A DNA stretch of 64,000 nucleotides. It comes from Arthrobacter sp. EpRS71. GTDB lineage: Bacteria; Actinomycetota; Actinomycetes; Actinomycetales; Micrococcaceae. The position numbers were made by a program, and so were the translations under genes. Shown in pieces: positions 48,783 through 58,205 of the stretch. The notes under the pieces were generated by a model that did not search any database, was not told where the DNA came from, and saw nothing but the letters and a program-made list of their open reading frames with translations. Location of the stretch: positions 256,041 through 320,040 of the forward strand of contig NZ_LNUV01000006.1 in assembly GCF_001512285.1 (NCBI RefSeq). Reading direction: 5' to 3'. Positions within the stretch are counted from its first letter, which is position 1; the number at the start of each line of letters is the position of its first letter.

Positions 48783-50261
48783 TCAGCGCAGCGAGAAGAT
48801 GGTCCTGTGCCAGTCCTTTTCGGTGACGTCCTCCACCTCGAACATCACGTGCTTGACCTGCGTGTACTCCTCAAACGAGTAGGCAGACATGTCCTTACCG
48901 AAGCCGGATTGCTTGAAGCCTCCGTGGGGCATCTCGGAAATGATCGGAATGTGGTCGTTGACCCAGACGCAGCCGGCCTTGATCTCGCGGGTAGCCCGCA
49001 GAGCCCGCTGGAGGTTGGTGGTCCAGGCGGAGGCGGCCAGCCCGTAGACGGTGTCGTTGGCCAGATGGATGGCTTCGTCGTCGGTGTCGAAGGGAAGGAC
49101 TACTAGAACGGGGCCAAAGACTTCGTCCTTGACGATTTCCGAGTCCGGAGCCGCATTAATCACCAGTGTGGGCCGGTAGAAGGCGCCGTTTTCCAAACCA
49201 CCTTCCGTTGGAGCGTAACCGCCCGCCACGATCTTGCTGTATCCGCGGGCGCGCTCCACCATTGCCGCCACATGGTCCCGCTGCTTGAAGGAAACCAAGG
49301 GGCCGAGGTCCGCGTGGGTGTCCGCGGGGGCGCCAAGGACAATTCCCTCAAAGCGGGAGGCCACTTTCGCGACGAATTCCTCGTACACGCTGCGGTGCAC
49401 AATGGCCCGTGTGGCAGCGGTGCAATCCTGGCCGGTGTTGATCAGTGAGCCGGCCACCGCGCCATGCACGGCAGCGTCCAGATTGGCGTCGTCGAACACC
49501 ACGAAGGGTGCCTTGCCGCCCAACTCAAGGTGCACCCGCTTGGCGTTGACGGCAGCAGCTTCCAGCACGGTGCGTCCAACGGCAGTGGAGCCCGTGAAGG
49601 AGACCATGTCCACGTCCGGGTGCCGCATAAGTGCTGCCCCCACGGTGGCGCCGTCGCCCACCACCACGTTCACCACGCCGTCGGGCAGTCCCGCATCACT
49701 GAGCGCCTGCGCGAACATCAAGGACGTGAGCGGGGTGATCTCGGCGGGCTTGAGAACTATGGTGTTGCCGGCCGCGATGGCTGGAAGGACCTTCCACGCC
49801 GCCATTTGCAGCGGGTAGTTCCAGGGGGCGATGGACCCCACCACACCTATGGATTCCCGGCGGATGGAGGAGGTGTGCTGAGGCGAATACTCCGCGGTGG
49901 CCTTGCCTTCGAGGTGTCGTGAAGCTCCTGCGAAGAAGTCGATGTTGTCGATGGTCCCGGGGACGTCGAACTCCCTGGCCAGGCGAAGGGGTTTGCCCGT
50001 CTGCGAACTCTCAACCCGGGCGAATTCGTCGGCGCGGTCTTCCATGATGCGGGCGAATTTTTGCAGGATGCCGGCGCGTTCTCCCGGGGCTGTCCGGGAC
50101 CAGCCAGGGTAGGCGCTGCGAGCGGCTGCCACCGCCGACTCCAGGTCCTCCAGTGAAGCGAGTCCCACTGTTTCCACCACCTCCGAGGTGGCCGGGTTGA
50201 TGACGTTGAGGCTGTTTCCGGAGGTGCCGGAGAGCAGTTTTCCGTTAATGAACTGGTGCAT
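48783..50261 (-). CDS. Aldehyde dehydrogenase (gamma-aminobutyraldehyde/betaine-aldehyde type)
   Basis: 492 residues from ATG 50261. NAD-binding GSTAVGRTVLEAAAVNAKRV, catalytic Glu in HLELGGKAPFVVFDD, catalytic Cys in NTGQDCTAATRAIVH, and the C-terminal FEEYTQVKHVMFEV typical of aminobutyraldehyde-oxidising ALDHs. It lies just downstream of the TetR gene. It would oxidise the aldehyde produced by the amine oxidase at 58206-59624. Confidence 0.9.
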   Translation of the reverse strand: MHQFINGKLLSGTSGNSLNVINPATSEVVETVGLASLEDLESAVAAARSAYPGWSRTAPGERAGILQKFARIMEDRADEFARVESSQTGKPLRLAREFDVPGTIDNIDFFAGASRHLEGKATAEYSPQHTSSIRRESIGVVGSIAPWNYPLQMAAWKVLPAIAAGNTIVLKPAEITPLTSLMFAQALSDAGLPDGVVNVVVGDGATVGAALMRHPDVDMVSFTGSTAVGRTVLEAAAVNAKRVHLELGGKAPFVVFDDANLDAAVHGAVAGSLINTGQDCTAATRAIVHRSVYEEFVAKVASRFEGIVLGAPADTHADLGPLVSFKQRDHVAAMVERARGYSKIVAGGYAPTEGGLENGAFYRPTLVINAAPDSEIVKDEVFGPVLVVLPFDTDDEAIHLANDTVYGLAASAWTTNLQRALRATREIKAGCVWVNDHIPIISEMPHGGFKQSGFGKDMSAYSFEEYTQVKHVMFEVEDVTEKDWHRTIFSLR

Positions 50262-50373
50262 GAGGGTACCGTGCTTTCCCTGCCGGGCGTCGCTGTCCGG
50301 GCAGTGCTGAATGAACGACGCCGGGTGGTGGCGTTCGTGCGGGGGTGGGGGGCGTTGCTGGTCAAGCGGCCGG

Positions 50374-51072
50374 TCAGGCCTGCTTGCTGCTTTCCCGTTC
50401 GGCGCTGTCCAGGATGGCAGCAAGACCGGCCTGGAATGCTTTGAGGGAGTCGAGGTTTTGCAGTGCTGCGTGGTGCTTTTCAAGCAGCGGGTGCCCGGTG
50501 ATGCGTGTGAAAACCCTGGGGTTGAGCCAGGGGTCGTGGCCCTCGGAATCCGGGAGCCGCTGGATTTCCACTGCTATTCCGGCGCCGAGTGCAAGGGTGT
50601 AGCTTTCCAAGGCCGCGTAGTAGTGCACCACGCGATCCTCTGCCAGCCCGGCGTCGGTGAGGCATTGCAGAACGAACTCGATCGCCTTCAACTCGCCGGG
50701 GCCGTAGGTGTCCGTGGCGAACGATTCGCTCCCCAACGATGGATGCTGCATGAAGGCTTTGAGGAGTTGGTCGAGGTACGCCTCCAGCCGGGCACGCCAG
50801 TGGTGATCCCGTGCGGTGGCCAGTGTGCGCTCCACGGACATCATGAACAGTTGGTCCAGTGCTGCCCTGACAATCGCGTCCCGGTTCCGGAAGTGACGGT
50901 AGACGGCGGTGGCGTCCACCTCGAGTTCCTGTCCCAGCCGGCGGACTGTTAGCCGTTCCCCGAGTTCCAGGCTCGAAATCCGCAGGACGGCGTCAATGAT
51001 GGTGACAGGGTCCAGGCGCGTACGGCGGTCCGTCGACTGTGCTGGCTGCACCATCAGTTGTCCGCCTTCCAT
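50374..51072 (-). CDS. TetR-family regulator
   Basis: 232 residues. HTH at 35-60 (LTVRRLGQELEVDATAVYRH FRN region), C-terminal ligand domain. It lies divergently from the amidohydrolase operon, and the palindrome in the shared intergenic region is a likely target. It probably represses the catabolic cluster and responds to its substrate. Confidence 0.88.
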   Translation of the reverse strand: MEGGQLMVQPAQSTDRRTRLDPVTIIDAVLRISSLELGERLTVRRLGQELEVDATAVYRHFRNRDAIVRAALDQLFMMSVERTLATARDHHWRARLEAYLDQLLKAFMQHPSLGSESFATDTYGPGELKAIEFVLQCLTDAGLAEDRVVHYYAALESYTLALGAGIAVEIQRLPDSEGHDPWLNPRVFTRITGHPLLEKHHAALQNLDSLKAFQAGLAAILDSAERESSKQA

Positions 51073-51172
51073 GCGATCCCCGGTTGAATATCAACCTACA
51101 TGATTCATGGCCTCCTCCTTTCACGTTCACGTCAACTTTCCAGGTCCAGTCAAAGTCTTTGTCAGCATTGAT

Positions 51173-51212
51173 GTCAACACTGTTGACTTTAATGTGATCC
51201 GGCTCATAGTGT
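51173..51212 (+). promoter_or_regulatory. Promoter and operator of the catabolic operon
   Basis: GTCAAC-ACT-GTTGAC (51173-51187) is a perfect inverted repeat overlapping the -35 TTGACT (51183-51188). After 18 bp comes TAGTGT (51207-51212) as a -10. A further GTCAAC half-site lies at 51131-51136. Layout indicates repression by the divergent TetR. Confidence 0.7.
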
Positions 51213-51250
51213 GTCTCGCAGAGTTGAATTTCCCTCGAAAGGACTCCACC

Positions 51251-52948
51251 GTGCACGCAGAGATTTTGTTTGAGAACGGGTGGGTATACACCGGCAACGA
51301 CGCCGGACCCCTCCGCGCAAACCTGGCACTAGCCGAAGGCCGGATTATCGCCGTCGGAACACCCGAGAACGTCAACGGAACTGTCACCCCGGAGACCCGC
51401 AGAGTGGATCTGCAGGGTCAACTGGTGGTACCCGGCTTCCAGGACGCCCACATCCACCCCATCTTCGCCGGGATCGAGTTGCTGCAGTGTGACCTGACGG
51501 AGACCACCAGCGCAGAGGAAGCGGTGGCACGTGTTGCCCGCTACGCGGCGGAAAACCCTGACGAACCCTGGATCCTGGGCGCCGGATGGTCCATGGACTT
51601 CTTCACCGGAGGCACTCCCACGCGTGACCTGCTGGACGCCGTGGTGCCGGACCGGCCCGTTTACCTCATCAACCGGGACCACCACGGGGCATGGGCCAAC
51701 ACCGCAGCTTTTGCGGCCGCGGGGATCAGTGCGGAAACGCCTGACCCGGAGGGTGGACGGCTGGAACGCGAAGAGGACGGGACACCGGCGGGCACAGTTC
51801 ATGAGGGTGCCATGGACCTCTTCACTGCGGCCAAACCGGCAGTGCCTTACGAGTTGGCGTACCAGGGCCTGCTCGCGTCCCAGAAACTGCTCCTGGCGCA
51901 GGGCATTACTGCCTGGCAGGACGCCTGGGTTCCCATCCCGGAGGGCGAACATGCCGATCACTTGGACGTCTACATGAACGCGGCCAAAGCAGGAGACCTC
52001 AAAGCCCGGGTCACCGCATGTCAGTGGTGGGACCGCACGGCCGGGATGGGCCAGCTGGACGCGATCGTGGAACGCCGGGATAGGACCGCCAGCACTTTCG
52101 ATCACCTTCAGCTCAACGCCAACACCGTCAAAGTCATGGTGGATGGTGTGGCCGAGAACTACACAGCCGCCATGCACCACGTCTACCTCGATCACCATGG
52201 ACACCACACGGACAACCGGGGCATCGAGTTCTTCGAACCGGATGAGCTGAAGGAATTCGTCACTGCCATTGACGCATCCGGCATGCAGGTTCACTTTCAC
52301 GCACTGGGAGACCGCGCCGTGACTGACGCCTTGGACGCGCTCGAGGCAGCGCGGAACAGCAACGGGCCCAACGATCACCGACACCACCTGGCCCACCTGC
52401 AGATGGTCCGCAGCGAGGACGTTCCCCGTTTTGCCGGATTGAATGCTGCGGCCAACATGCAGGCTCTCTGGGCCTGCCACGAAGAACAGATGGATACCCT
52501 GACCCTGCCGTTCCTTGAGCCCGGCGTCGAGGAAAGGCACTACCCCTTCGGCGAACTGGCGGCGGCCGGCGCCCGCTTGGTGGCAGGAAGCGACTGGCCG
52601 GTCTCCACGGCAGACCCCATCGCGGCCATCCACGTCGCAGTCAACCGCGCAGCACCGGAGGAGGACCTGCCCCCGCTCGGTCCTGAATCACAAAAGCTCA
52701 GCCTCAAGCAGATCCTGGATGCCTACACTCATGGCTCCGCCTGGATCAACCATCTGGACGCTGAAACGGGCACGTTGGAGCCGGGAAAACTCGCAGACCT
52801 TGCCGTGCTGGACCTGAACGTCTTTGACCTCCCGGCCGAGGAACTACACCGTGCGGTGGTGACGCAGACGTGGATTGGGGGCGAATGCGTTTACGACCGC
52901 GCAACAGCCCGGGACCAGCACGTCCAGCCCGCGCCGGTGATGCCATGA
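51251..52948 (+). CDS. YtcJ-type amidohydrolase
   Basis: 565 residues from GTG 51251 with AAAGGA 7 nt upstream. Metal-dependent hydrolase fold: VPGFQDAHIHPIFAGIEL carries the HxH, then the middle helical insertion, QVHFHALGDRAVTDALDAL and HLAHLQMVRSEDVPRF with the later His residues, and GSDWPVSTADP with the final Asp. Relatives include N-substituted formamide deformylases. It probably cleaves an N-acyl bond of the transported substrate in the cytoplasm. Confidence 0.88.
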   Translation: MHAEILFENGWVYTGNDAGPLRANLALAEGRIIAVGTPENVNGTVTPETRRVDLQGQLVVPGFQDAHIHPIFAGIELLQCDLTETTSAEEAVARVARYAAENPDEPWILGAGWSMDFFTGGTPTRDLLDAVVPDRPVYLINRDHHGAWANTAAFAAAGISAETPDPEGGRLEREEDGTPAGTVHEGAMDLFTAAKPAVPYELAYQGLLASQKLLLAQGITAWQDAWVPIPEGEHADHLDVYMNAAKAGDLKARVTACQWWDRTAGMGQLDAIVERRDRTASTFDHLQLNANTVKVMVDGVAENYTAAMHHVYLDHHGHHTDNRGIEFFEPDELKEFVTAIDASGMQVHFHALGDRAVTDALDALEAARNSNGPNDHRHHLAHLQMVRSEDVPRFAGLNAAANMQALWACHEEQMDTLTLPFLEPGVEERHYPFGELAAAGARLVAGSDWPVSTADPIAAIHVAVNRAAPEEDLPPLGPESQKLSLKQILDAYTHGSAWINHLDAETGTLEPGKLADLAVLDLNVFDLPAEELHRAVVTQTWIGGECVYDRATARDQHVQPAPVMP

Positions 52949-54642
52949 AACCGCCAACAGCGCCCCTGCCTGCGAAAGGTGCCGTGCGCTCCAAACAGCG
53001 GACGACGCCGTCGCGCATCACCGCGGTGGGTGTCGCCGCCGTCGTGGCCGGCTTGGTCCTGGGCGGCTGTGGCGTCCGGCCCGCCAGCGTGACGGACGCC
53101 GCGGACGGAGCCAAGTTCACCATGTCCGACTCCACTCCGGCCCCAAGCAAAGAGATCGATAACTTCAACTGGGCCATGTACGCGGAGCCGTTCTCCCTGG
53201 ATTACGCGTACGCCTTCGACTACCCGGACAACACTGTCCTGTCCAATGTGTGTGAGTCGCTGTTCCGTTGGAACGCGGACCTCTCCACGTCGCCGGGCCT
53301 GGCCACCCGCGTGGAGAATCCGGATCCGTTGACGTGGGTTTACACCATCCGGCAGGGCGTGAAGTTTCACGACGGCAGCGAGATGACGGCGGACGATGTT
53401 GTGGCCTCCCTGAGCCGCCACGTGGACCCCGAAGTGGGCTCCTTCTGGGCCTCTGCCTACCAGAACGTGGAGTCCATCGAGAAGACCGGCGACTACCAGG
53501 TCACGGTGACCACCACCAAGCCGGATTACGTGTTCAACGCGTCCTTGGTGGGTGCCACTGGCGTGGTGGAGTCCGCCAAAACGCTGGCAGCGGCGGGCAA
53601 GGATTACGGCAACTCAAGCACCGGGGTGAACTGCACCGGCCCCTTCGCGTTCGGGCAATGGGAAGCCGGGGAAAGCATCACCCTCAAACGGTTCGAGGAC
53701 TACTGGGACCCGGAACTCAAAGCCAGATCAGCCCAGGTCACGTTCAAGATGCTGCCCGATGCCACGTCCCGGATCAACGCGTTCCAGACCGGCGAAATAG
53801 ACGGTGGCTTCGCGATCCCGTCCAATGCCATGGACATCCTGAAGGCCAACAAAGACGCCGGGTCGCTGTACTTCGGCGAGGATACGTCGGTGCAAAGCAT
53901 GGTCTTCACCAACCTCGCCGGCACGTTCAAGGACGTCCGGGTCCGCAAGGCGTTGATGCTGGCCATCAATCGTGAAGCCTTGATCAAGGCGGCCGAGCAG
54001 GGCTATGCGAAGAAAACGGACGCGTTGACCACTCGAAGCGTGTGGAAGGACGTACCGTCCCAGACTGCGGACGAGGCTTTCGGCGGACTCCTCTCAACGC
54101 CCTATGACCTGGAAGAAGCGAAGAAACTCATCAAGGAAGCAGGGGCCGAGGGCAGCAAGTTCGTGTTCGCCACCGCCTCACTGAACGCAGCATTCGACAT
54201 CACGGCCCGGGCCATTGCCTCCGCGGCCAAGGAGATCGGCCTGGACCCTGAAATCCAGACCATGTCCAACGACAAATACACCACCCTCTTCTCCGACCCC
54301 GAGGCCCGCAGGAACGTGGACCTTCTGGTGACGTCCTGGTACCTCTCCAGCACCGAGCCCCTGGAAATGTACAGCGTGCTGCGCACCGGCGATTTCAGCA
54401 ACTACGGCGGCTGGAGCAACCCGGAATTCGATGACCTGGTCAACACCGCGTACACCGTGCAGGACCCGGACGCGCGGGGCAAGCTCACGGGCCAGGCCGC
54501 CAAGCTGGCCGCCGATGACGTGGTGTGGGGCCCCCTCTATGAGACCGTCACGTCCATGTGGCTGGGTAAGCGCATCACCGGGGCGGACCCGTCCATCAAC
54601 TACATGTACTTCCCGTGGGCAGCCCAGATAGGAGGTCGCTGA
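52945..54642 (+). CDS. Peptide-type ABC transporter, substrate-binding lipoprotein
   Basis: 565 residues, ATGA-coupled to the amidohydrolase. Signal peptide with lipobox LGGC (Cys near 41), then family 5 SBP features: NWAMYAEPFSLDYAYAFDYP, GVKFHDGSEMTADDVVASLS, and KALMLAINREALIKAAEQGY. It would capture the oligopeptide-like or amide substrate outside the cell. Confidence 0.92.
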   Translation: MKPPTAPLPAKGAVRSKQRTTPSRITAVGVAAVVAGLVLGGCGVRPASVTDAADGAKFTMSDSTPAPSKEIDNFNWAMYAEPFSLDYAYAFDYPDNTVLSNVCESLFRWNADLSTSPGLATRVENPDPLTWVYTIRQGVKFHDGSEMTADDVVASLSRHVDPEVGSFWASAYQNVESIEKTGDYQVTVTTTKPDYVFNASLVGATGVVESAKTLAAAGKDYGNSSTGVNCTGPFAFGQWEAGESITLKRFEDYWDPELKARSAQVTFKMLPDATSRINAFQTGEIDGGFAIPSNAMDILKANKDAGSLYFGEDTSVQSMVFTNLAGTFKDVRVRKALMLAINREALIKAAEQGYAKKTDALTTRSVWKDVPSQTADEAFGGLLSTPYDLEEAKKLIKEAGAEGSKFVFATASLNAAFDITARAIASAAKEIGLDPEIQTMSNDKYTTLFSDPEARRNVDLLVTSWYLSSTEPLEMYSVLRTGDFSNYGGWSNPEFDDLVNTAYTVQDPDARGKLTGQAAKLAADDVVWGPLYETVTSMWLGKRITGADPSINYMYFPWAAQIGGR

Positions 54643-54643
54643 C

Positions 54644-55666
54644 ATGACCGCCACCGATCACGTACAAGCGCCGGCCCCGGCTGCCCCCACCCGCAAACGT
54701 GCCAGAGACAGGGTTCGTCCCGTTCTCTTCATCGCCAAGAAGGTTCTGTCCTTAGTGGCCACCCTCTTCGTTGCCTCATTGGCCGTGTTCTTCTCACGCT
54801 TCCTGGTTCCCGGCGATCCCGCACGGTTCCTGCTGAGGGGACGCAGCCCCAAGCCTGAGGCGCTCGAAGAGATCACCCGGCAGTTCGGCCTGGATAAACC
54901 GGCCTGGGAACAGTACCTGAACTGGCTCGGGGGCATTCTCCACGGGGATTGGGGCCGCTCGCTGACCTACCGCCAGGACGTCTCGGACGTCCTGCTCGGA
55001 CGGCTGCCCACCACACTGCAGCTCGTGGCGCTCGCCGCAGTTTTCATCACTGTCCTGGGCCTGTTTGCCGGCATCGTGGCCAGCCTGAACAAAGGCTTCG
55101 GTGACCGCTTCATCCTCATCACCCTCACCGCCGCCGGTGCCGTTCCGCCGTTTGTGGCAGCCATCGCCTTGGTAGCGCTCTTCTCCGTGGGCTTGGGCTG
55201 GTTCCCCTCTTTTGGAAGCGGCGACGGCGGATGGGACCGGATCTGGCATCTCACCCTCCCGGCACTCGCCTTGGGCATCACCTACATCGCCATGGTGGCC
55301 AGAGTGACCCGTTCCTCCATGAACGAGCAACTGCTCCGCGAACACGTTGAGGTAGCCACCAGCCGCGGCCTCACCCGTGGATCCGTGGTGGCACGCCACG
55401 TCCTGCGCAATGCCATGGGACCCATCCTGACCGTGAGCGGCGTCCTGGTGGCCGGACTTCTGGTCTCCAGCGCCATCATCGAGCGGACCTTTGGCCTCTC
55501 CGGCATCGGGCAACTCCTGGTGCAGTCCATCGACAGGCTGGACTTCGGTGTTGTCCAAGCGATCGTCATGGTGGTGGTTGCAGCCTTCGTCCTGGTCAAC
55601 ACCGTGGTGGACCTTGTCCAACCCCTCATTGATCCGCGGATCGCGGCCGGAACGGAGTCCCGATGA
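54644..55666 (+). CDS. ABC transporter permease (DppB-like)
   Basis: 340 residues, six membrane helices. Includes SLAVFFSRFLVPGDPARFLL at the first helix, the large periplasmic loop, EAA-type loop around HVEVATSRGLTRGSVVARHV, and C-terminal helices. One base from the SBP gene. Confidence 0.92.
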   Translation: MTATDHVQAPAPAAPTRKRARDRVRPVLFIAKKVLSLVATLFVASLAVFFSRFLVPGDPARFLLRGRSPKPEALEEITRQFGLDKPAWEQYLNWLGGILHGDWGRSLTYRQDVSDVLLGRLPTTLQLVALAAVFITVLGLFAGIVASLNKGFGDRFILITLTAAGAVPPFVAAIALVALFSVGLGWFPSFGSGDGGWDRIWHLTLPALALGITYIAMVARVTRSSMNEQLLREHVEVATSRGLTRGSVVARHVLRNAMGPILTVSGVLVAGLLVSSAIIERTFGLSGIGQLLVQSIDRLDFGVVQAIVMVVVAAFVLVNTVVDLVQPLIDPRIAAGTESR

Positions 55667-56520
55667 CGTTAGCCATCCACCTGCCACAGGCGGGGCTTCG
55701 CCGTTACGGCAGCCTCTTGTCACCCATGGCGTGGGGCGCGCTCGCCGTTGCCGCCGTCGTCGTACTTCTTTCACTTTTCGCCCCGGTCCTGGCGCCGTAC
55801 GACCCCGACTACGTGGACCTCAACAACGTTCTCGCCGGTCCCGGTGGACAGCACCTGCTGGGGACCGACGCTCTGGGCCGTGATCTCCTCAGCCGGCTGA
55901 TGCACGGCGGGCGGACCTCGCTGTTGGGGCCCACCATCGTGGTGATCGGATCCACCGTTCTGGGCCTGCTGCTAGGACTGGTGGCCGGCTGGTCCGAGGG
56001 CTGGCTGGGCAAGGTTTTGGGCCGTCTTTTCGATCTTCTCTTTGCTTTTCCCGCGCTGCTCATGGCCATGCTTGCCATCGCCTTGTTCGGTAAAGGGCTC
56101 TTTGCACCCATCCTGGCCATGACCATCGCGTACGTTCCTTACGTTGCCAGGCTGGCGCAGTCCTTGGTGGTGGCTGAGCGCAGCAGGCCGTACGTTCAGG
56201 CGTACCGGGTGCTCGGATTCCGGACGCCCTGGGTGGTGCTGGGACGGGTTCTCCCCAACCTGATCCCCACTGTTGGCGCACAGTCAACACTGAACTTCGG
56301 CTATGTGCTGGCCGACCTTGCGGCGCTCTCCTTCATTGGGCTCGGCGTGCAACCGCCCACCAGCGACTGGGGCGCCATGATCGAGGAATCCCGGGGCGCC
56401 CTGCTGGGCGGCCACATCCTCCCCGCCTTCTGGCCCGCGTTGGTGGTGGTCCTGGTGGTGGTTGCCGTCAACGTCATCGGCGAGGAACTCTCAGACCGCA
56501 TCGGAGGAAAACTTTCATGA
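55663..56520 (+). CDS. ABC transporter permease (DppC-like)
   Basis: 285 residues, six membrane helices with N-terminal LAVAAVVVLLSLFAPVLAPY, NVLAGPGGQHLLGTDALGRD (typical DppC loop) and EAA loop RPYVQAYRVLGFRTPWVVLG. Overlaps DppB-like and ATPase genes by 4 bp each. Confidence 0.92.
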   Translation: MTLAIHLPQAGLRRYGSLLSPMAWGALAVAAVVVLLSLFAPVLAPYDPDYVDLNNVLAGPGGQHLLGTDALGRDLLSRLMHGGRTSLLGPTIVVIGSTVLGLLLGLVAGWSEGWLGKVLGRLFDLLFAFPALLMAMLAIALFGKGLFAPILAMTIAYVPYVARLAQSLVVAERSRPYVQAYRVLGFRTPWVVLGRVLPNLIPTVGAQSTLNFGYVLADLAALSFIGLGVQPPTSDWGAMIEESRGALLGGHILPAFWPALVVVLVVVAVNVIGEELSDRIGGKLS

Positions 56521-58133
56521 GCCAGCTCTTGCAGATCGAAAACTTTACGCTCGGCTTTCCGGGCAGGCCGCCGCTGCTGGACAGTGTCTCCCTGCACGTG
56601 AACGACGGCGAAGCTGTCGCCTTGGTGGGGGAGTCCGGCTCAGGTAAGTCGCTGACCACCCGTGCCGCGCTGGGGTTGCTTCCCGGCGGTTCGGAGTCCT
56701 CCGGCCTGGTATCGGTTCAGGGCCTGGATACTCTGACGGCCAGCAAACAACGCCTCATGGAACTGCGCCGGAGACACGCGTCCATGATCTTCCAGGACCC
56801 CAGAGCCGGGATCAATCCCGTCCGGACCGTAGGGGATTTCCTCACAGAAACCTTGGTGAGGCTTGATGGGTTGTCCCGGGCCGAGGCCACTGAACGGGCC
56901 GTGGCGCAACTGGAGCAGGTGGGTCTTCGGCGGGCGGGTGGGCTCATGGATCAGCACCCGCACCAGCTCTCCGGCGGGATGCTCCAACGCGTCATGATCG
57001 CCGCGGCACTCCTGAACTCACCGGATCTGTTGCTGTGTGACGAGCCCACCACCGCCCAGGACGTCACCACACAGGCGGGGATTGTGAAGCTCCTGCGTGA
57101 AGAACAGCAGTCGCGGGGGATGGGCATGCTCTTCATCACCCACGACCTCAACCTTGCCGCCAGCTTGTGCGAACGCGTCTACGTCCTTCGCCGCGGCGAA
57201 GTGGTGGAACACGGACCAACCCGGACTGTGTTCCTGACCCCTGAGCAGGACTACACACGGCAGTTGGTGGAGGCGACACCCGTCATTGAGACCGGCGCTG
57301 GCTCTTCTGTGGCGGCGGTTCCCGGGCTGGACCCAACCCCTCTGCTGAAAGTCTCAGGGCTGTCCAAGACGTACCAACTTCCCCGCGGCGGGACTGTCAC
57401 CGCCCTGGAGGGGGCCGATTTCAGCCTGCCTGAGGGCGGATCCCTGGGCATCGTGGGTGAGTCCGGTTCCGGAAAGTCCACCCTCGCCCGGCTGGTGGTG
57501 GCACTGGAAACCCCCACGTCCGGTGAACTCACCCTGCGGGACATCCCCCGTCCGCAGCGCCCACTGAGAGCCTCCGAACGGAAAGCCTTGGCTAAGGAGG
57601 TCCAGATAGTGTTCCAGGATCCCTACCTGTCCTTGGACCCGCGCATCCCGGTAGGTAACGCCGTGGCCGACGTCTTCCGCCTGCATCAGAAACAGGGGCG
57701 CAAGGAAGCCAAGGAAAGTTCCCGCAGCCTGCTGGGCCGGGTGGGAATCGGGCCTGAACGCTTCGATGCCCTGCCCCGAGCACTCTCGGGTGGACAGCGG
57801 CAACGTGTCGCGTTGGCAAAAGCACTCGCTGCCCGCCCACGACTCCTGGTTCTGGACGAAGCCACCAGCGCCTTGGACGTCTCTGTTCAGGCCCAGGTGC
57901 TGGAGCTGGTGGAGGAACTGCGGGACCAGCTGGGACTGACCATCCTGTTCGTCACCCATGACCTGGCTGTGGTCTCGCGCTTGTGCTCGGAAGTAGTGGT
58001 GATGCATCAAGGACGGATCGTGGAGCAAGGGCCCACTGCCCGAATCCTTGAGGACCCCGGAGACCACTACACGAGGAACCTCATCGCCTCGCGTCCCCGG
58101 CCCTTGTGGGACGCCGAACCGGTCACCGCCTAA
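56517..58133 (+). CDS. ABC transporter, two ATPase domains fused (DppD-DppF-like)
   Basis: 538 residues. NBD1: Walker A GESGSGKS (about 41-48), signature LSGGMLQRV, Walker B LLLCDEPTTAQD (Gln where Leu is normal). NBD2: GESGSGKS, signature LSGGQRQRV, Walker B LLVLDEATSALD. Usual oligopeptide importers use two separate ATPases; this one combines them. Both domains look intact. Confidence 0.9.
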   Translation: MSQLLQIENFTLGFPGRPPLLDSVSLHVNDGEAVALVGESGSGKSLTTRAALGLLPGGSESSGLVSVQGLDTLTASKQRLMELRRRHASMIFQDPRAGINPVRTVGDFLTETLVRLDGLSRAEATERAVAQLEQVGLRRAGGLMDQHPHQLSGGMLQRVMIAAALLNSPDLLLCDEPTTAQDVTTQAGIVKLLREEQQSRGMGMLFITHDLNLAASLCERVYVLRRGEVVEHGPTRTVFLTPEQDYTRQLVEATPVIETGAGSSVAAVPGLDPTPLLKVSGLSKTYQLPRGGTVTALEGADFSLPEGGSLGIVGESGSGKSTLARLVVALETPTSGELTLRDIPRPQRPLRASERKALAKEVQIVFQDPYLSLDPRIPVGNAVADVFRLHQKQGRKEAKESSRSLLGRVGIGPERFDALPRALSGGQRQRVALAKALAARPRLLVLDEATSALDVSVQAQVLELVEELRDQLGLTILFVTHDLAVVSRLCSEVVVMHQGRIVEQGPTARILEDPGDHYTRNLIASRPRPLWDAEPVTA

Positions 58134-58205
58134 GAAGCAACGGCCCTGGCCACCAACAACAGTCCCGGCGCCCCATCAGTGCGCCTAGAAGCAGGAGAAT
58201 TTCCC

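Noticed and set aside
51329..52633. Antisense 434-codon frame within the amidohydrolase
   Set aside because: Shadow of the amidohydrolase; no ribosome binding site or family features.
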